A stretch of 64,000 bases of DNA from Flavobacterium crassostreae (GTDB lineage Bacteria; Bacteroidota; Bacteroidia; Flavobacteriales; Flavobacteriaceae). Of the stretch, positions 54,621 through 63,647 are shown one piece after another. The stretch is from the NCBI RefSeq assembly GCF_001831475.1, contig NZ_CP017688.1, forward strand, positions 1,178,001 to 1,242,000, given 5' to 3'. The notes beneath the pieces were generated by a model that saw nothing but the letters and a program-made list of their open reading frames with translations, was not told the DNA's origin and searched no databases. Both the position numbers and the translations under genes were made by a program. Position 1 is the first letter of the stretch. Each line of letters begins with the position of its first letter.

Positions 54621-54635
54621 CATCTATAACTAATT

Positions 54636-55304
54636 ATGAAAAATATTGTAATTCTACCCGCACGTGGAGGTTCCAAACGGTTGCCTAATAAAAACAGCAT
54701 GCTCTTAGAAGGGATTCCGCTTTTGGTTCATTCCATTGCCTACGCAAAAAATAATCGAGATATAATTGATGAAATATACGTCAGTACAGATGATGCAGAG
54801 ATAAAAAAAATAGCTTTGGATCATGGTGTGCAAGTGATTGATCGCCCAGAGCATATTTCCGGAGATCTAGAACCTACCATAACGGCTTTGCAGCACGTAT
54901 TGGAGTCCATTGAAAATAATGTAACCAATGTAATTGTGTTGCAACCCACAAATCCATTGCGTCCCGAAAACTTGCTGAAAGAAGCATTTGCAAAATTTAT
55001 AAACAACCGCTCGAGTAGTTTATTCACCGTTAGCCGCAATCATCACAAGTTAGGCACTATTGTTCAGGACTGTTTTGTTCCAATTAATTATAAATCCGGA
55101 CAGCGAACTCAAGATTTGAATCCTCTTTATTTTGAAAATGGGCTGCTTTATATTTGTGACGCGAAACAAATTAAGAAGGGTATAATTATGGACAAAAATA
55201 GCTTTCCGTATCTAGTAAACCATGTTTTTGCAAATGTGGATATAGATACCCAAGATGATTTTGAATACGCTGCTTATTTGTTAAACAAAAAAACAACATT
55301 ATGA
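54636..55304 (+). CDS. neuA: CMP-sialic acid (acylneuraminate) cytidylyltransferase
   Basis: Activates a nonulosonic acid with CTP to the CMP-sugar donor. It is 222 aa. The signature VILPARGGSKRLPNKNSML (residues 4-22) binds CTP; EIYVSTDDAEI and VIDRPEHISGDLEPT follow, and the C-terminal NVDIDTQDDFEYA carries conserved acidic residues. It overlaps the next gene by 4 nt (ATGA). The sugar could be Neu5Ac or legionaminic acid. Confidence 0.92.
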   Translation: MKNIVILPARGGSKRLPNKNSMLLEGIPLLVHSIAYAKNNRDIIDEIYVSTDDAEIKKIALDHGVQVIDRPEHISGDLEPTITALQHVLESIENNVTNVIVLQPTNPLRPENLLKEAFAKFINNRSSSLFTVSRNHHKLGTIVQDCFVPINYKSGQRTQDLNPLYFENGLLYICDAKQIKKGIIMDKNSFPYLVNHVFANVDIDTQDDFEYAAYLLNKKTTL

Positions 55305-55948
55305 GAATAAAAAGAATAGCAGTTGCAAATTATAAAAAATTTTGTGGTCTTGAAGGCAGTCAATACATAGCTAGTGAATTTGCATTAGAAACCATTTTAG
55401 TACTCATAGAGAAATTTTCCTTACACACCATTCTTGAATTGGGATTAGGGATTGGATCTATTTCGGATACGGTATTGCAGTATTTTGACCCCAAAAAAAC
55501 AAATATTGCTTATTTTGGCACAGAAAACAATGTGTTTTGTTTAAAGGCTTTGCAAACCAATGTAATTGCGTTTAATAAACTACACTTATACTCTGAGTTA
55601 AATCAGATTAAGAACCATACGTTTGACTTTATTATTATAGACGGCTATGACGATTGCTTAAATAAGATAAAGAATTATTGCTCCAAGAATGCCATAATAT
55701 TCATTGAAGGAGACAGAAAATTGCAAAAAGAAATAATTTTAAATATTTTTCCTAAATGCAAATATGTCCATGTCATCACTCTAAATAAAAGCAAACCATA
55801 TGCTCATGGAGAAAACAGTATTCATAATTATGTAGGAGGAGGGCAGTTAATATTTACAAATCCGACCGCTAAAATGAATTTATTTTGGATGCAACAAAAA
55901 ATAAAGACTTTTGTTAAAAATAAAATAAGAAAATACAAAAGCAAATGA
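55301..55948 (+). CDS. Putative SAM-dependent methyltransferase-like protein
   Basis: A 215-aa protein encoded between neuA and neuB with 4-nt overlaps on both sides. A class I methyltransferase-like pattern is visible: [19 protein letters not shown] (motif I, about residues 42-60), an acidic strand end [10 protein letters not shown], and [13 protein letters not shown] (motif IV-like). The C-terminal end is basic ([10 protein letters not shown]). It is not a standard nonulosonate-pathway enzyme, and its substrate is unknown. Confidence 0.6.
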   Translation: MRIKRIAVANYKKFCGLEGSQYIASEFALETILVLIEKFSLHTILELGLGIGSISDTVLQYFDPKKTNIAYFGTENNVFCLKALQTNVIAFNKLHLYSELNQIKNHTFDFIIIDGYDDCLNKIKNYCSKNAIIFIEGDRKLQKEIILNIFPKCKYVHVITLNKSKPYAHGENSIHNYVGGGQLIFTNPTAKMNLFWMQQKIKTFVKNKIRKYKSK

Positions 55949-56985
55949 ACCCATATATAGAAATAGCAGGCCGAAAAATAGGGCCAGATTATGCTCCTTT
56001 GGTCCTTGCCGAAATAGGAATTAATCACGAAGGCTCTTTGGCTGTAGCCAAAAAAATGGTCGATGCAGCCCATAGAGCAGGCGTTGAGGTAATAAAACAC
56101 CAAACCCACATTGTAGAAGACGAAATGAGTGCTGCCGCCAAAAAAGTAATTCCAGGCAATGCCGATGTTTCTATTTATGACATCATGGAGCGCTGTTCTT
56201 TAAATGAAACCGATGAATTAAGCCTAAAAGAATATGTAGAAAGTAAAGGGATGCTTTTTATCTCCACACCCTTTTCTAGAGCAGCAGCAAATAGACTACA
56301 AAAATTTAAGGTTCCTGCCTACAAAATAGGTTCTGGCGAGTGCAACAATTATCCCTTGCTAGAACATATTGCCACTTTTGGCAAGCCCGTTATCTTGAGT
56401 ACCGGAATGAACACCATAGAAAGCGTAGCCAAAGCAGTAGCTATTTTTGACAAACATAAGGTGCCAGTAGCCCTATTGCATACCACCAATTTGTATCCTA
56501 CACCGATTCACTTGGTGCGATTGGGAGCCATGATGCAACTGCACCACGCTTTTCCGGACAAAGTATTTGGTTTGTCTGACCATACCCTAAATAACAATGC
56601 TTGTTTAGGTGCAGTGGCCTTAGGCGCAAGTATTCTGGAACGTCATTTTACAGACAGCATGCAACGCAGCGGTCCCGATATTGTATGCAGTATGGACGAG
56701 CAAACAACCCAAGATTTAATACAAAATACCAATGAAATCTGGCAAATGCGTGGCGGAACCAAACAACCCGCACCAGAAGAACAAGTAACCATAGATTTTG
56801 CTTTTGCAACCGTATGCAGTATTCAAGCAATTAAAAAAGGAGAACCGCTTACAAAAGATAATATTTGGGTAAAAAGACCAGGTACCGGAGAGATTCTGGC
56901 AGAACGATTTGAAGAATTGTTAGGCAAAATTGCTCTTAGAGATATAAGCATTGATGAACAGTTGCAGCTCGAAGATATAGAATAA
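55945..56985 (+). CDS. neuB: N-acetylneuraminate synthase family protein
   Basis: Condenses N-acetylmannosamine (or a 2,4-diacetamido-trideoxy-mannose) with phosphoenolpyruvate. It is 346 aa. The TIM-barrel part has [57 protein letters not shown] and [10 protein letters not shown]. The C-terminal antifreeze-like (SAF) domain has [18 protein letters not shown]. The [13 protein letters not shown] segment closely recalls Campylobacter NeuB1, which makes Neu5Ac; the call on substrate is from memory. Confidence 0.95.
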   Translation: MNPYIEIAGRKIGPDYAPLVLAEIGINHEGSLAVAKKMVDAAHRAGVEVIKHQTHIVEDEMSAAAKKVIPGNADVSIYDIMERCSLNETDELSLKEYVESKGMLFISTPFSRAAANRLQKFKVPAYKIGSGECNNYPLLEHIATFGKPVILSTGMNTIESVAKAVAIFDKHKVPVALLHTTNLYPTPIHLVRLGAMMQLHHAFPDKVFGLSDHTLNNNACLGAVALGASILERHFTDSMQRSGPDIVCSMDEQTTQDLIQNTNEIWQMRGGTKQPAPEEQVTIDFAFATVCSIQAIKKGEPLTKDNIWVKRPGTGEILAERFEELLGKIALRDISIDEQLQLEDIE

Positions 56986-57033
56986 AAGGTGTAGATTCGG
57001 TTCTTACGAACCATTTTTATTGAAAAATAACGA

Positions 57034-58155
57034 ATGAAAAAAATACTATTTTTAACCGGCACACGTGCTGATTTTGGCAAAATAAAATCCTTGGTTTCTG
57101 TTCTGGATTTGCATCCCGATTATGAGGTATTTGTATTTGTTACCGGAATGCATTTGCAACAAGAATATGGCTATACCTTATTAGAAATTGAACGATGCAA
57201 TTTTAAAAACATACATACCTTTAAAAACCATACCCATGAAGCCACCATGGATCTAACATTAGCAAAAACCATTGAAGGCCTGTCTGGCTATTGCAAAAAA
57301 ACAAAGCCAGATTTGATAGTGGTACATGGCGATCGAGTAGAGACCCTAGCAGGAGCAATAGTAGGCTCGTTGAACAATATTTTAGTGGCACATATTGAAG
57401 GTGGCGAGTTGTCTGGAACCGTCGATGAATTAATCCGGCACAGTGTGACTAAACTCAGTCACATACATTTTGTTTCTAATACGGCAGCAGCCAAACGCTT
57501 GCTGCAAATGGGCGAAATAAGCAGCTCTATCTTTACCATTGGTTCTCCGGATATAGACATTATGTTTTCAGATACATTGCCCAGCCTAGAAGTAGCCCAA
57601 AAATACTACCAAATTCCTTTTAAAAAATTTGCCATTGCGATGTTTCACCCCGTAACCACTGAGGCAAGTGAGATGCAGCACTACACCGAAAATTTTGTTA
57701 CTAGTTTATTGGCAGACAACCATAATTACGTTATCATTTACCCCAACAATGATTTAGGCAGCAAACACATTATACAAGAATACAAAAGAGTACAAAACAA
57801 TCCTCGGTTCCGAATCTTTCCATCTCTTAGATTTGAGTATTTTTTGAGCTTACTCAAAAACGCACAATTCATTATAGGCAATAGCAGCGCCGGCATTAGA
57901 GAAGCACCTTATTATGGGGTTCCTATTATAAACATAGGTACCAGACAACAAAACCGTGCCATTCATGCAGCTATTCTAAATGTAGATTATACCTTTGCGA
58001 GTATCCACAATGCATTAAAAGCTATAGACAGCCACCAAACCACAACTGTAAATCCGGATTTTGGCAAAGGGAACAGTAGCGCACTCTTTTTAGAATCCAT
58101 AAAAAAAGACGCTTTTTGGAAAATTAACCATCAAAAACAATTTAGAGAAAATTAA
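57034..58155 (+). CDS. neuC: UDP-N-acetylglucosamine 2-epimerase (hydrolysing)
   Basis: Provides ManNAc from UDP-GlcNAc for sialic acid synthesis. It is a 373-aa GT-B-like epimerase: ILFLTGTRADFGKIKSLVSV at the N-terminus, VVHGDRVETLAGAIVGSLNN, HIEGGELSGTVDELIRHSVT, and GNSSAGIREAPYYGVPIINI (UDP-binding). Those are the NeuC/LegG hallmarks. A short GGTTC/GAACC hairpin (56999-57012) lies in the 48-nt gap before it. Its last base overlaps the next start codon by 1 nt. Confidence 0.94.
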   Translation: MKKILFLTGTRADFGKIKSLVSVLDLHPDYEVFVFVTGMHLQQEYGYTLLEIERCNFKNIHTFKNHTHEATMDLTLAKTIEGLSGYCKKTKPDLIVVHGDRVETLAGAIVGSLNNILVAHIEGGELSGTVDELIRHSVTKLSHIHFVSNTAAAKRLLQMGEISSSIFTIGSPDIDIMFSDTLPSLEVAQKYYQIPFKKFAIAMFHPVTTEASEMQHYTENFVTSLLADNHNYVIIYPNNDLGSKHIIQEYKRVQNNPRFRIFPSLRFEYFLSLLKNAQFIIGNSSAGIREAPYYGVPIINIGTRQQNRAIHAAILNVDYTFASIHNALKAIDSHQTTTVNPDFGKGNSSALFLESIKKDAFWKINHQKQFREN

Positions 58156-59555
58156 TGTCTGACCAAAAAATAATTATTTTACTACCGGACGGAATCGGTT
58201 TGCGCAATTTTGTATTTACAGATTTTTCAGCTATAGGTACCAATAAAGGGCTAGAGGTGGTTTACTGGAACGGAACCCCCTTTGATTTGGCGGCAATGGG
58301 CTACCGCGAAATCAAAATCGAAAATGCCAAACCACACCCTTTAACCACCCTTTATAAAAATGCACGCCAACAAATTGAGCTGGATTTAAACTGCCAAAAA
58401 ACAAATGACAAAACCTACAATACGTATCGTTTTGAGCAAAACAACAAGGGGTTTAAAAACAAACTAAAAAAAATACTTTTAAACACAATTATACAACAGC
58501 ATTCGTCAGAAAAAGGGCTAGTAAAAGTTAGAAATAAAATCCACCAAAAAGAAAAACAAACGGCTTTTTATAACACGTGTTTAAATACCTTAAAAAAAGA
58601 AAAACCAGACATAGTTTTTTGTACCAACCAAAGGCATACGGTTTCTATTGCGCCCATATTAGCGGCACAATCGTTGGGGATCCCTACCGTGGCATTTATT
58701 TTTTCGTGGGATAATTTACCAAAGGCCACCCTGGTTCTAGAAACCGATTACTATTGTGTCTGGAGTGCCCACATGAAAAAAGAACTTCAGTTCTATTATC
58801 CCTATATTAAAGAAGAACAAATTTTTATTACTGGATCGCCACAATTTGAACCACATTTTGATGCCAATAGAAAATTATCTAGAGAAGTCTTTTTTAAAAA
58901 CAATGCTTTAGATTTAGATAAAAAATATGTGTGTTATTCTGGAGATGATATAACCACCTGCCCCGATGATCCGCAATACCTAGCAGATGTAGCTGCCGCA
59001 GTAAAAAAATTAAATCAAAAAGGGTATAACCTAGGAATAATTTTTAGAAGATGCCCTGTAGATTTTTCAACAAGGTATGCTGCCGTGCTGGAACACTACA
59101 AAGATATTATTGTTCCATTAGCGCCCTTATGGCAAAACAAAGGTACCCATTGGGGAGGTGTGTTGCCTACAAAAGAGGATATGGATTTACAAATTAATAC
59201 CGTTGCTCATTCTGAAATGGTACTAAATTTAGGCTCTTCTATGGTTTTTGATTTTGCAACCAACAACAAACCCTGTGGGTATATTAATTATGAGGTAAGA
59301 AATAAAGTACAAAAAGACTGGTTTGTGGCACACATCTACCAATACATTCATTTTAGATCCATGCCAAGTAAAGAAGCTGTTTTTTGGTTGCACAGTGCAG
59401 CCGAGATAGAAATTAAAATCCAACAAATTTTAGATCAACAGCCCACAGCAATCACGGACCAAGCACAACAATGGTTTGAAACAATCAACCAGCATCCCGC
59501 TAAGGATGCTTCCAAAAGAATCTGGCAGGCCATCACCGAAATTTGCAACAAATAA
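58155..59555 (+). CDS. Unassigned GT-B-like protein, candidate sialyltransferase
   Basis: A 466-aa soluble protein, translationally coupled to neuC. It starts DQKIIILLPDGIGLRNFVFT. The centre has DIVFCTNQRHTVSIAPILAA and GIPTVAFIFSWDNLPKATLV, and the C-terminal half has IFITGSPQFEPHFDANRKL and MVLNLGSSMVFDFATNNKPC, resembling two-Rossmann GT-B proteins such as CDP-glycerol or UDP-glycosyl transferases. I do not recognise a defined sialyltransferase family motif. No other candidate in this block would use CMP-nonulosonate, so it is a positional candidate. Confidence 0.55.
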   Translation: MSDQKIIILLPDGIGLRNFVFTDFSAIGTNKGLEVVYWNGTPFDLAAMGYREIKIENAKPHPLTTLYKNARQQIELDLNCQKTNDKTYNTYRFEQNNKGFKNKLKKILLNTIIQQHSSEKGLVKVRNKIHQKEKQTAFYNTCLNTLKKEKPDIVFCTNQRHTVSIAPILAAQSLGIPTVAFIFSWDNLPKATLVLETDYYCVWSAHMKKELQFYYPYIKEEQIFITGSPQFEPHFDANRKLSREVFFKNNALDLDKKYVCYSGDDITTCPDDPQYLADVAAAVKKLNQKGYNLGIIFRRCPVDFSTRYAAVLEHYKDIIVPLAPLWQNKGTHWGGVLPTKEDMDLQINTVAHSEMVLNLGSSMVFDFATNNKPCGYINYEVRNKVQKDWFVAHIYQYIHFRSMPSKEAVFWLHSAAEIEIKIQQILDQQPTAITDQAQQWFETINQHPAKDASKRIWQAITEICNK

Positions 59556-59557
59556 AA

Positions 59558-60121
59558 ATGCTAAAAGAAACCATTTTATCCGATTATAAAAGACATGGCA
59601 TTGGTCATCTTAGCTTTAAGATCCTACTAAAAACCTTTGTACTGATGCCAAATCCGGGCTTGAAATTTATGACCATTTTTCGGTTAACCCAATATTATAG
59701 AATACATAACAGAATCTTGTTTTATGGCTTTTTTGTATGGTTACAAAGACTAAAAGTAAAATACGGTTTGGATATTTCGTACAGAACCAAAATAGGAAAC
59801 GGTTTTTATATCGGGCATTTTGGAGGTGTCGTAATCCATGGAGATACCATTATTGGCAACCACTGTAATATTTCACAAGGAGTAACCCTTGGAGTCAGTA
59901 ATTATGGCCAAAACAAAGGAGTTCCAACCCTAGGGGATCGTGTTTTTGTAGGTCCGGGCGCTTGTATTTTTGGCAATATTACCATCGGTAACCACACTAC
60001 CATCGGTGCCAATGCCGTGGTTACCAAAACCATTCCGAGCCACGTGACAGTAAGCTCTTCGGAGATACAAATTTTAGACAAAGATCTTTCGGCATTTTAT
60101 ATTCATAACACCAAAGTATAA
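59558..60121 (+). CDS. Serine-acetyltransferase-like (CysE family) O-acetyltransferase
   Basis: A 187-aa protein with a helical N-terminal part (about 70 residues) and a C-terminal left-handed beta-helix (IGNGFYIGHFGGVVIHGDTI, catalytic His region; CNISQGVTLGVS; GPGACIFGNITIGNHTTIGA). Similar short CysE-like proteins in polysaccharide loci acetylate sugars, not serine; location here suggests sialic acid or glycan O-acetylation. The ATG at 59558 is preferred over the TTG at 59543, which would overlap the previous gene. Confidence 0.8.
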   Translation: MLKETILSDYKRHGIGHLSFKILLKTFVLMPNPGLKFMTIFRLTQYYRIHNRILFYGFFVWLQRLKVKYGLDISYRTKIGNGFYIGHFGGVVIHGDTIIGNHCNISQGVTLGVSNYGQNKGVPTLGDRVFVGPGACIFGNITIGNHTTIGANAVVTKTIPSHVTVSSSEIQILDKDLSAFYIHNTKV

Positions 60122-60131
60122 CTAAAAGCAT

Positions 60132-60139
60132 TATTTTTG
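60132..60139 (+). promoter_or_regulatory. Possible internal -7 element before the MBOAT gene
   Basis: TATTTTTG followed by C matches TAnnTTTG, 23 nt before the ATG at 60163, in a 41-nt gap. No TTTG is seen at the expected -33 position. Confidence 0.3.
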
Positions 60140-60162
60140 CACCTCCAATTTAGCACCACAAT

Positions 60163-61596
60163 ATGTTTTTTAACTCCCTAACCTTTGCGGTTTTTTTGCC
60201 CATTGTTTTTGTATTGTACTGGTTTGTTTTTAATAAAACCAAAAGCAGTCAAAACCTTCTATTAATACTAGCTAGTTATTATTTCTACTCCTGTTGGGAT
60301 TGGCGGTTTCTGTTTTTATTGGTTTTTTCGACCTTTTTGGATTATTATACCGGAATTCAAATAGAAAAAAACCACAACAAAAAAATCAGAAAATTCTGGT
60401 TCTGGTTGAGTATTGCAATTAACTTAGGGTTACTGGGGCTTTTTAAATACTACAATTTTTTTGCCAGCTCTTTTGCCACACTCTTAGATGATTTCGGACT
60501 CAAAACCAGTCCGTTTTTGCTGGATGTAGTTTTGCCAGTCGGGATTTCATTCTACACTTTTCATGGTCTATCCTACGTGATTGATATTTATTATAAACGA
60601 ATAAAAGCCGAATACAACTTTGTGGATTATTCCCTATTTGTGAGTTATTTTCCGCTATTGGTTGCTGGTCCTATTGAGAGAGCCACGCATTTGTTGCCAC
60701 AAGTCAAACTAAAAAGAACATTTGACTATACAAAAGCCAAGCAAGGGGCGTACCAATTTATCTGGGGATTAGTTAAAAAAGTAGTCGTAGCAGATACTTG
60801 CGCAACCTATGCCAACGCTATTTTTGACAATTACAGCTCCATGAACTCTTGGTCTTTGGTATTGGGAGCGGTCTATTTTTCGTTTCAGATTTACGGTGAT
60901 TTTTCAGGCTACTCAGATATGGCCTTAGGGATGTCCAAGTTATTTGGAATGGATTTACTACGCAACTTTAACTACCCATACTTCTCCAGAGATATTGCCG
61001 AGTTTTGGCGTCGTTGGCACATTTCTCTTTCTTCTTGGTTTCGGGATTATTTGTATATTCCGCTTGGCGGTAGCAAAGGCTCCAAAATCAGACAAGTACG
61101 CAATGTGTTTATTATTTTTGTAGTTAGTGGTTTTTGGCATGGCGCCAACTGGACCTATCTGGCTTGGGGATGTATCAATGCCTTGTATTTTTTGCCGCTT
61201 TTATTGCTCAATAAAAACAGATCTAATATAGAAATGGTAGCGTTGCAATGGGATGTCGCTTCCGCAAAAGAGATGCTGCACATGGTGTACACTTTTGCAT
61301 TAGCGTGTTTGGCTTGGATCTTTTTTAGAGCAAAATCCATTACAGACGCTGTTTTGTATCTCAAAAGAATGTTTACCCAGGCCAGTTTTAGTTCGCAATA
61401 TTTATCCAACGAAAGGTACAATTATGAATTGTTAGGAATACTCCTGCTTTTTGTGGTGGTAGAATGGAACAACCGCTTTAAAGAAGAACCACTCTCGGGC
61501 AAAAACAGTTGGCTAAAAGTAGCCTTGGCAATTGCCGCTATTATTGCCTTAGGAACCTATTCGGATTATAAAGAATTTATCTACTTTCAGTTCTAA
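60163..61596 (+). CDS. MBOAT family O-acyltransferase (AlgI-like)
   Basis: A 477-aa membrane protein with about ten helices. It starts MFFNSLTFAVFLPIVFVLYW, has LPVGISFYTFHGLSYVIDIY (about residues 125-144), YFPLLVAGPIERA, RNFNYPYFSRDIAEFWRRWH and the catalytic His326 in SGFWHGANWTYLAWG. AlgI-type proteins pass acetyl groups across the membrane to a periplasmic SGNH partner. The next gene encodes such a partner, so the pair probably O-acetylates the exported polysaccharide. Confidence 0.93.
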   Translation: MFFNSLTFAVFLPIVFVLYWFVFNKTKSSQNLLLILASYYFYSCWDWRFLFLLVFSTFLDYYTGIQIEKNHNKKIRKFWFWLSIAINLGLLGLFKYYNFFASSFATLLDDFGLKTSPFLLDVVLPVGISFYTFHGLSYVIDIYYKRIKAEYNFVDYSLFVSYFPLLVAGPIERATHLLPQVKLKRTFDYTKAKQGAYQFIWGLVKKVVVADTCATYANAIFDNYSSMNSWSLVLGAVYFSFQIYGDFSGYSDMALGMSKLFGMDLLRNFNYPYFSRDIAEFWRRWHISLSSWFRDYLYIPLGGSKGSKIRQVRNVFIIFVVSGFWHGANWTYLAWGCINALYFLPLLLLNKNRSNIEMVALQWDVASAKEMLHMVYTFALACLAWIFFRAKSITDAVLYLKRMFTQASFSSQYLSNERYNYELLGILLLFVVVEWNNRFKEEPLSGKNSWLKVALAIAAIIALGTYSDYKEFIYFQF

Positions 61597-61611
61597 AACA
61601 AAATAGTACCA

Positions 61612-62502
61612 ATGGATATGAAAAAGTTTTTACTTTTTATTTTAAAAATGAGCCTCGTTCTTGTGGTGATGGCAATAGCCTTAGATTTTGGTTTTACCAC
61701 CATTTATAAACATTCTAAAAACAGAGGAAAAATCGATTATGTTTTCAATTCAACTGCTCGCAACTATGATGTGGTCATTTTAGGTTCGTCCAGAGCCAAT
61801 AACCATTTTGTGTCAGAATTGTTTGAAAAACAAGGCCTAAAAACATTCAATTACGGCATGAGTGGTGGTCATTTGTTTGAAGCCTCTTTGCTGCTAAAAT
61901 TAATGATCGAACGAAAATACGAAATCAAAAACGTAATCCTAGAGGCAGATTTGAATCTATCCAATACCCATCAGGCCGAAGGGATATCAGCTAAATACTT
62001 ACCCTATCTGCATAGTTCTAAAATAGTGCGAAAGCATTTTGAAAATGAAAAAGATTTTAACGAACTCTACTACATTCCGTTTTACAGGTATTTGAAATAT
62101 GAAACTAAAATCGGGTTTCGAGAAACCTTTTTTACAGCCATTCAAAAAAAATCAAGACTGTTAGAAAACGGAGGCTACTACTCCTTAGGGAAAACCAAAG
62201 GGAATATGAAAAACAATATTGTGAACCTAAACCCGCTGCCACACAATACCTATTACCAAGAAATAAAAGGGTTATGCAAGGCCCATAACATTCGTTTTAT
62301 TGCCATCATGACACCAATGTGTGAGAATGTAACGGGCATGAATTATTTTGACAAAGTACATAAAGCCTATCCAGAGATTCACAATTATGAAAATGCGGTG
62401 GTAGAGAACCGCTATTTTTCTTCTTGTGGACACCTCAATGATGTTGGGGCAAGGCTTTTTAGCAGCATTATACTAAATGATTTTTTTAAAAACCAAAAAT
62501 GA
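61612..62502 (+). CDS. Membrane-anchored SGNH-like protein (AlgJ/DltD-type partner)
   Basis: A 296-aa protein with one N-terminal TM helix (about residues 6-28) and a periplasmic domain. GSSRANNH (residues 58-65) fits the nucleophile elbow of SGNH/DltD-like hydrolases, and GHLNDVGARLF near the C-terminus (His274) fits the catalytic His block. It is encoded 15 nt after the MBOAT gene. It is inferred to be the acetyltransferase that acts on the glycan in the periplasm. ATG at 61618 is an alternative start. Confidence 0.75.
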   Translation: MDMKKFLLFILKMSLVLVVMAIALDFGFTTIYKHSKNRGKIDYVFNSTARNYDVVILGSSRANNHFVSELFEKQGLKTFNYGMSGGHLFEASLLLKLMIERKYEIKNVILEADLNLSNTHQAEGISAKYLPYLHSSKIVRKHFENEKDFNELYYIPFYRYLKYETKIGFRETFFTAIQKKSRLLENGGYYSLGKTKGNMKNNIVNLNPLPHNTYYQEIKGLCKAHNIRFIAIMTPMCENVTGMNYFDKVHKAYPEIHNYENAVVENRYFSSCGHLNDVGARLFSSIILNDFFKNQK

Positions 62503-63644
62503 AAATAGCCTTTCTTACTCCAGAATACCCACACGCTCTCACGGGCAATTCCGGCGGCATAGGTACTAGCATCAAGAACCTAGCTACAGGGCTTGTAGCG
62601 GCTGGATGCCAAGTGCGTATTTTGGTGCACGGCCAAGCACAAGATGCGGTTTTTGAGGAGGATGGTATCGTGGTTCAGCGCATTAAAAACATCAAGATTA
62701 AAGGAGTTTCTTGGTTTTTTACCCAAAAAAAAATTCAAAAAATCATTAATCAATTGCACCAAAACAACCAAATTGATCTAGTAGAAGCGCCAGATTGGAC
62801 TGGTATGACCTCTTTTATACGTCCCAAAAAATGCCCAATAGCGATTCGGTTGAATGGCACCGATACCTATTTCTGTAATTTAGACCAACGCAAGGTAAAA
62901 TGGAAAAATAAATTTCATGAAAAACGGGCCTTACAAAAGGCAAATGCACTGCTCTCTGTGAGCGAGTTTACCGCCCATAAAACCAATGCTGTTTTTGGTC
63001 TTCATAAAAAGTTTACCATTATACCTAACTCCATTGATGTAGCTGCTTTTGATCCAAACCAAAATAGCACTGTTGTGCCCAATTCGGTTTTGTATTTTGG
63101 GAGCCTTATCCGAAAAAAAGGATTGCTAGAACTGCCTTTAATTTTTAATAAATTAGTCCAAATCAACCCAGAGGCACAATTGATTTTGGTAGGTAAAGAT
63201 GTGCCCGATATTATTTCGGGTTCCAATTCCACCTGGAAAATGGTGCAACAGCTCTTTACGCCAGAAGCATTGTTGCGTGTCCATTATTTGGGAGCGGTAC
63301 CGCATTGTGAAATTCAAACCCACATAAATGCCGCAACAGTTTGTGTTTTTCCGTCTTTTGCCGAGGCGTTGCCAGTCTCGTGGATAGAAGCCATGGCGTT
63401 GCAAAAACCCATTGTAGCTTCGGATATTGGTTGGGCTACAGAGGTTATTGAAGATGGCATAAACGGGTTTTTGGTGCACCCAAAAGCACATTCGCGTTAC
63501 GCCACTAAGATAAATATGCTGCTTGAAAACGTCGCTTTGCAGCAAAAAATAGCTTTGGCCGCCAGAGAAAAAGCAATAACAAAATTTGGTATTGCCGTTG
63601 TGGCAAAGCAAAGCATGGCTTTTTATAAAACCCTAATTCCATAA
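62499..63644 (+). CDS. Glycosyltransferase family 4
   Basis: A 381-aa GT-B enzyme. The N-terminal glycine-rich loop is in HALTGNSGGIGTSIKNLATG (about residues 11-30), PIAIRLNGTDTYF is in the acceptor half, and SVLYFGSLIRKKGLLELPLI and FAEALPVSWIEAMALQKP (intact EX7E) are in the nucleotide-sugar half. It overlaps the previous gene by 4 nt (ATGA), so it is probably coexpressed with the O-acetylation pair. Confidence 0.9.
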   Translation: MKIAFLTPEYPHALTGNSGGIGTSIKNLATGLVAAGCQVRILVHGQAQDAVFEEDGIVVQRIKNIKIKGVSWFFTQKKIQKIINQLHQNNQIDLVEAPDWTGMTSFIRPKKCPIAIRLNGTDTYFCNLDQRKVKWKNKFHEKRALQKANALLSVSEFTAHKTNAVFGLHKKFTIIPNSIDVAAFDPNQNSTVVPNSVLYFGSLIRKKGLLELPLIFNKLVQINPEAQLILVGKDVPDIISGSNSTWKMVQQLFTPEALLRVHYLGAVPHCEIQTHINAATVCVFPSFAEALPVSWIEAMALQKPIVASDIGWATEVIEDGINGFLVHPKAHSRYATKINMLLENVALQQKIALAAREKAITKFGIAVVAKQSMAFYKTLIP

Positions 63645-63647
63645 AAT

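Noticed and set aside
63153..63611. 152-aa minus-strand ORF
   Set aside because: It lies wholly inside the GT4 gene at 62499, whose motifs are intact; the composition is that of a shadow frame.
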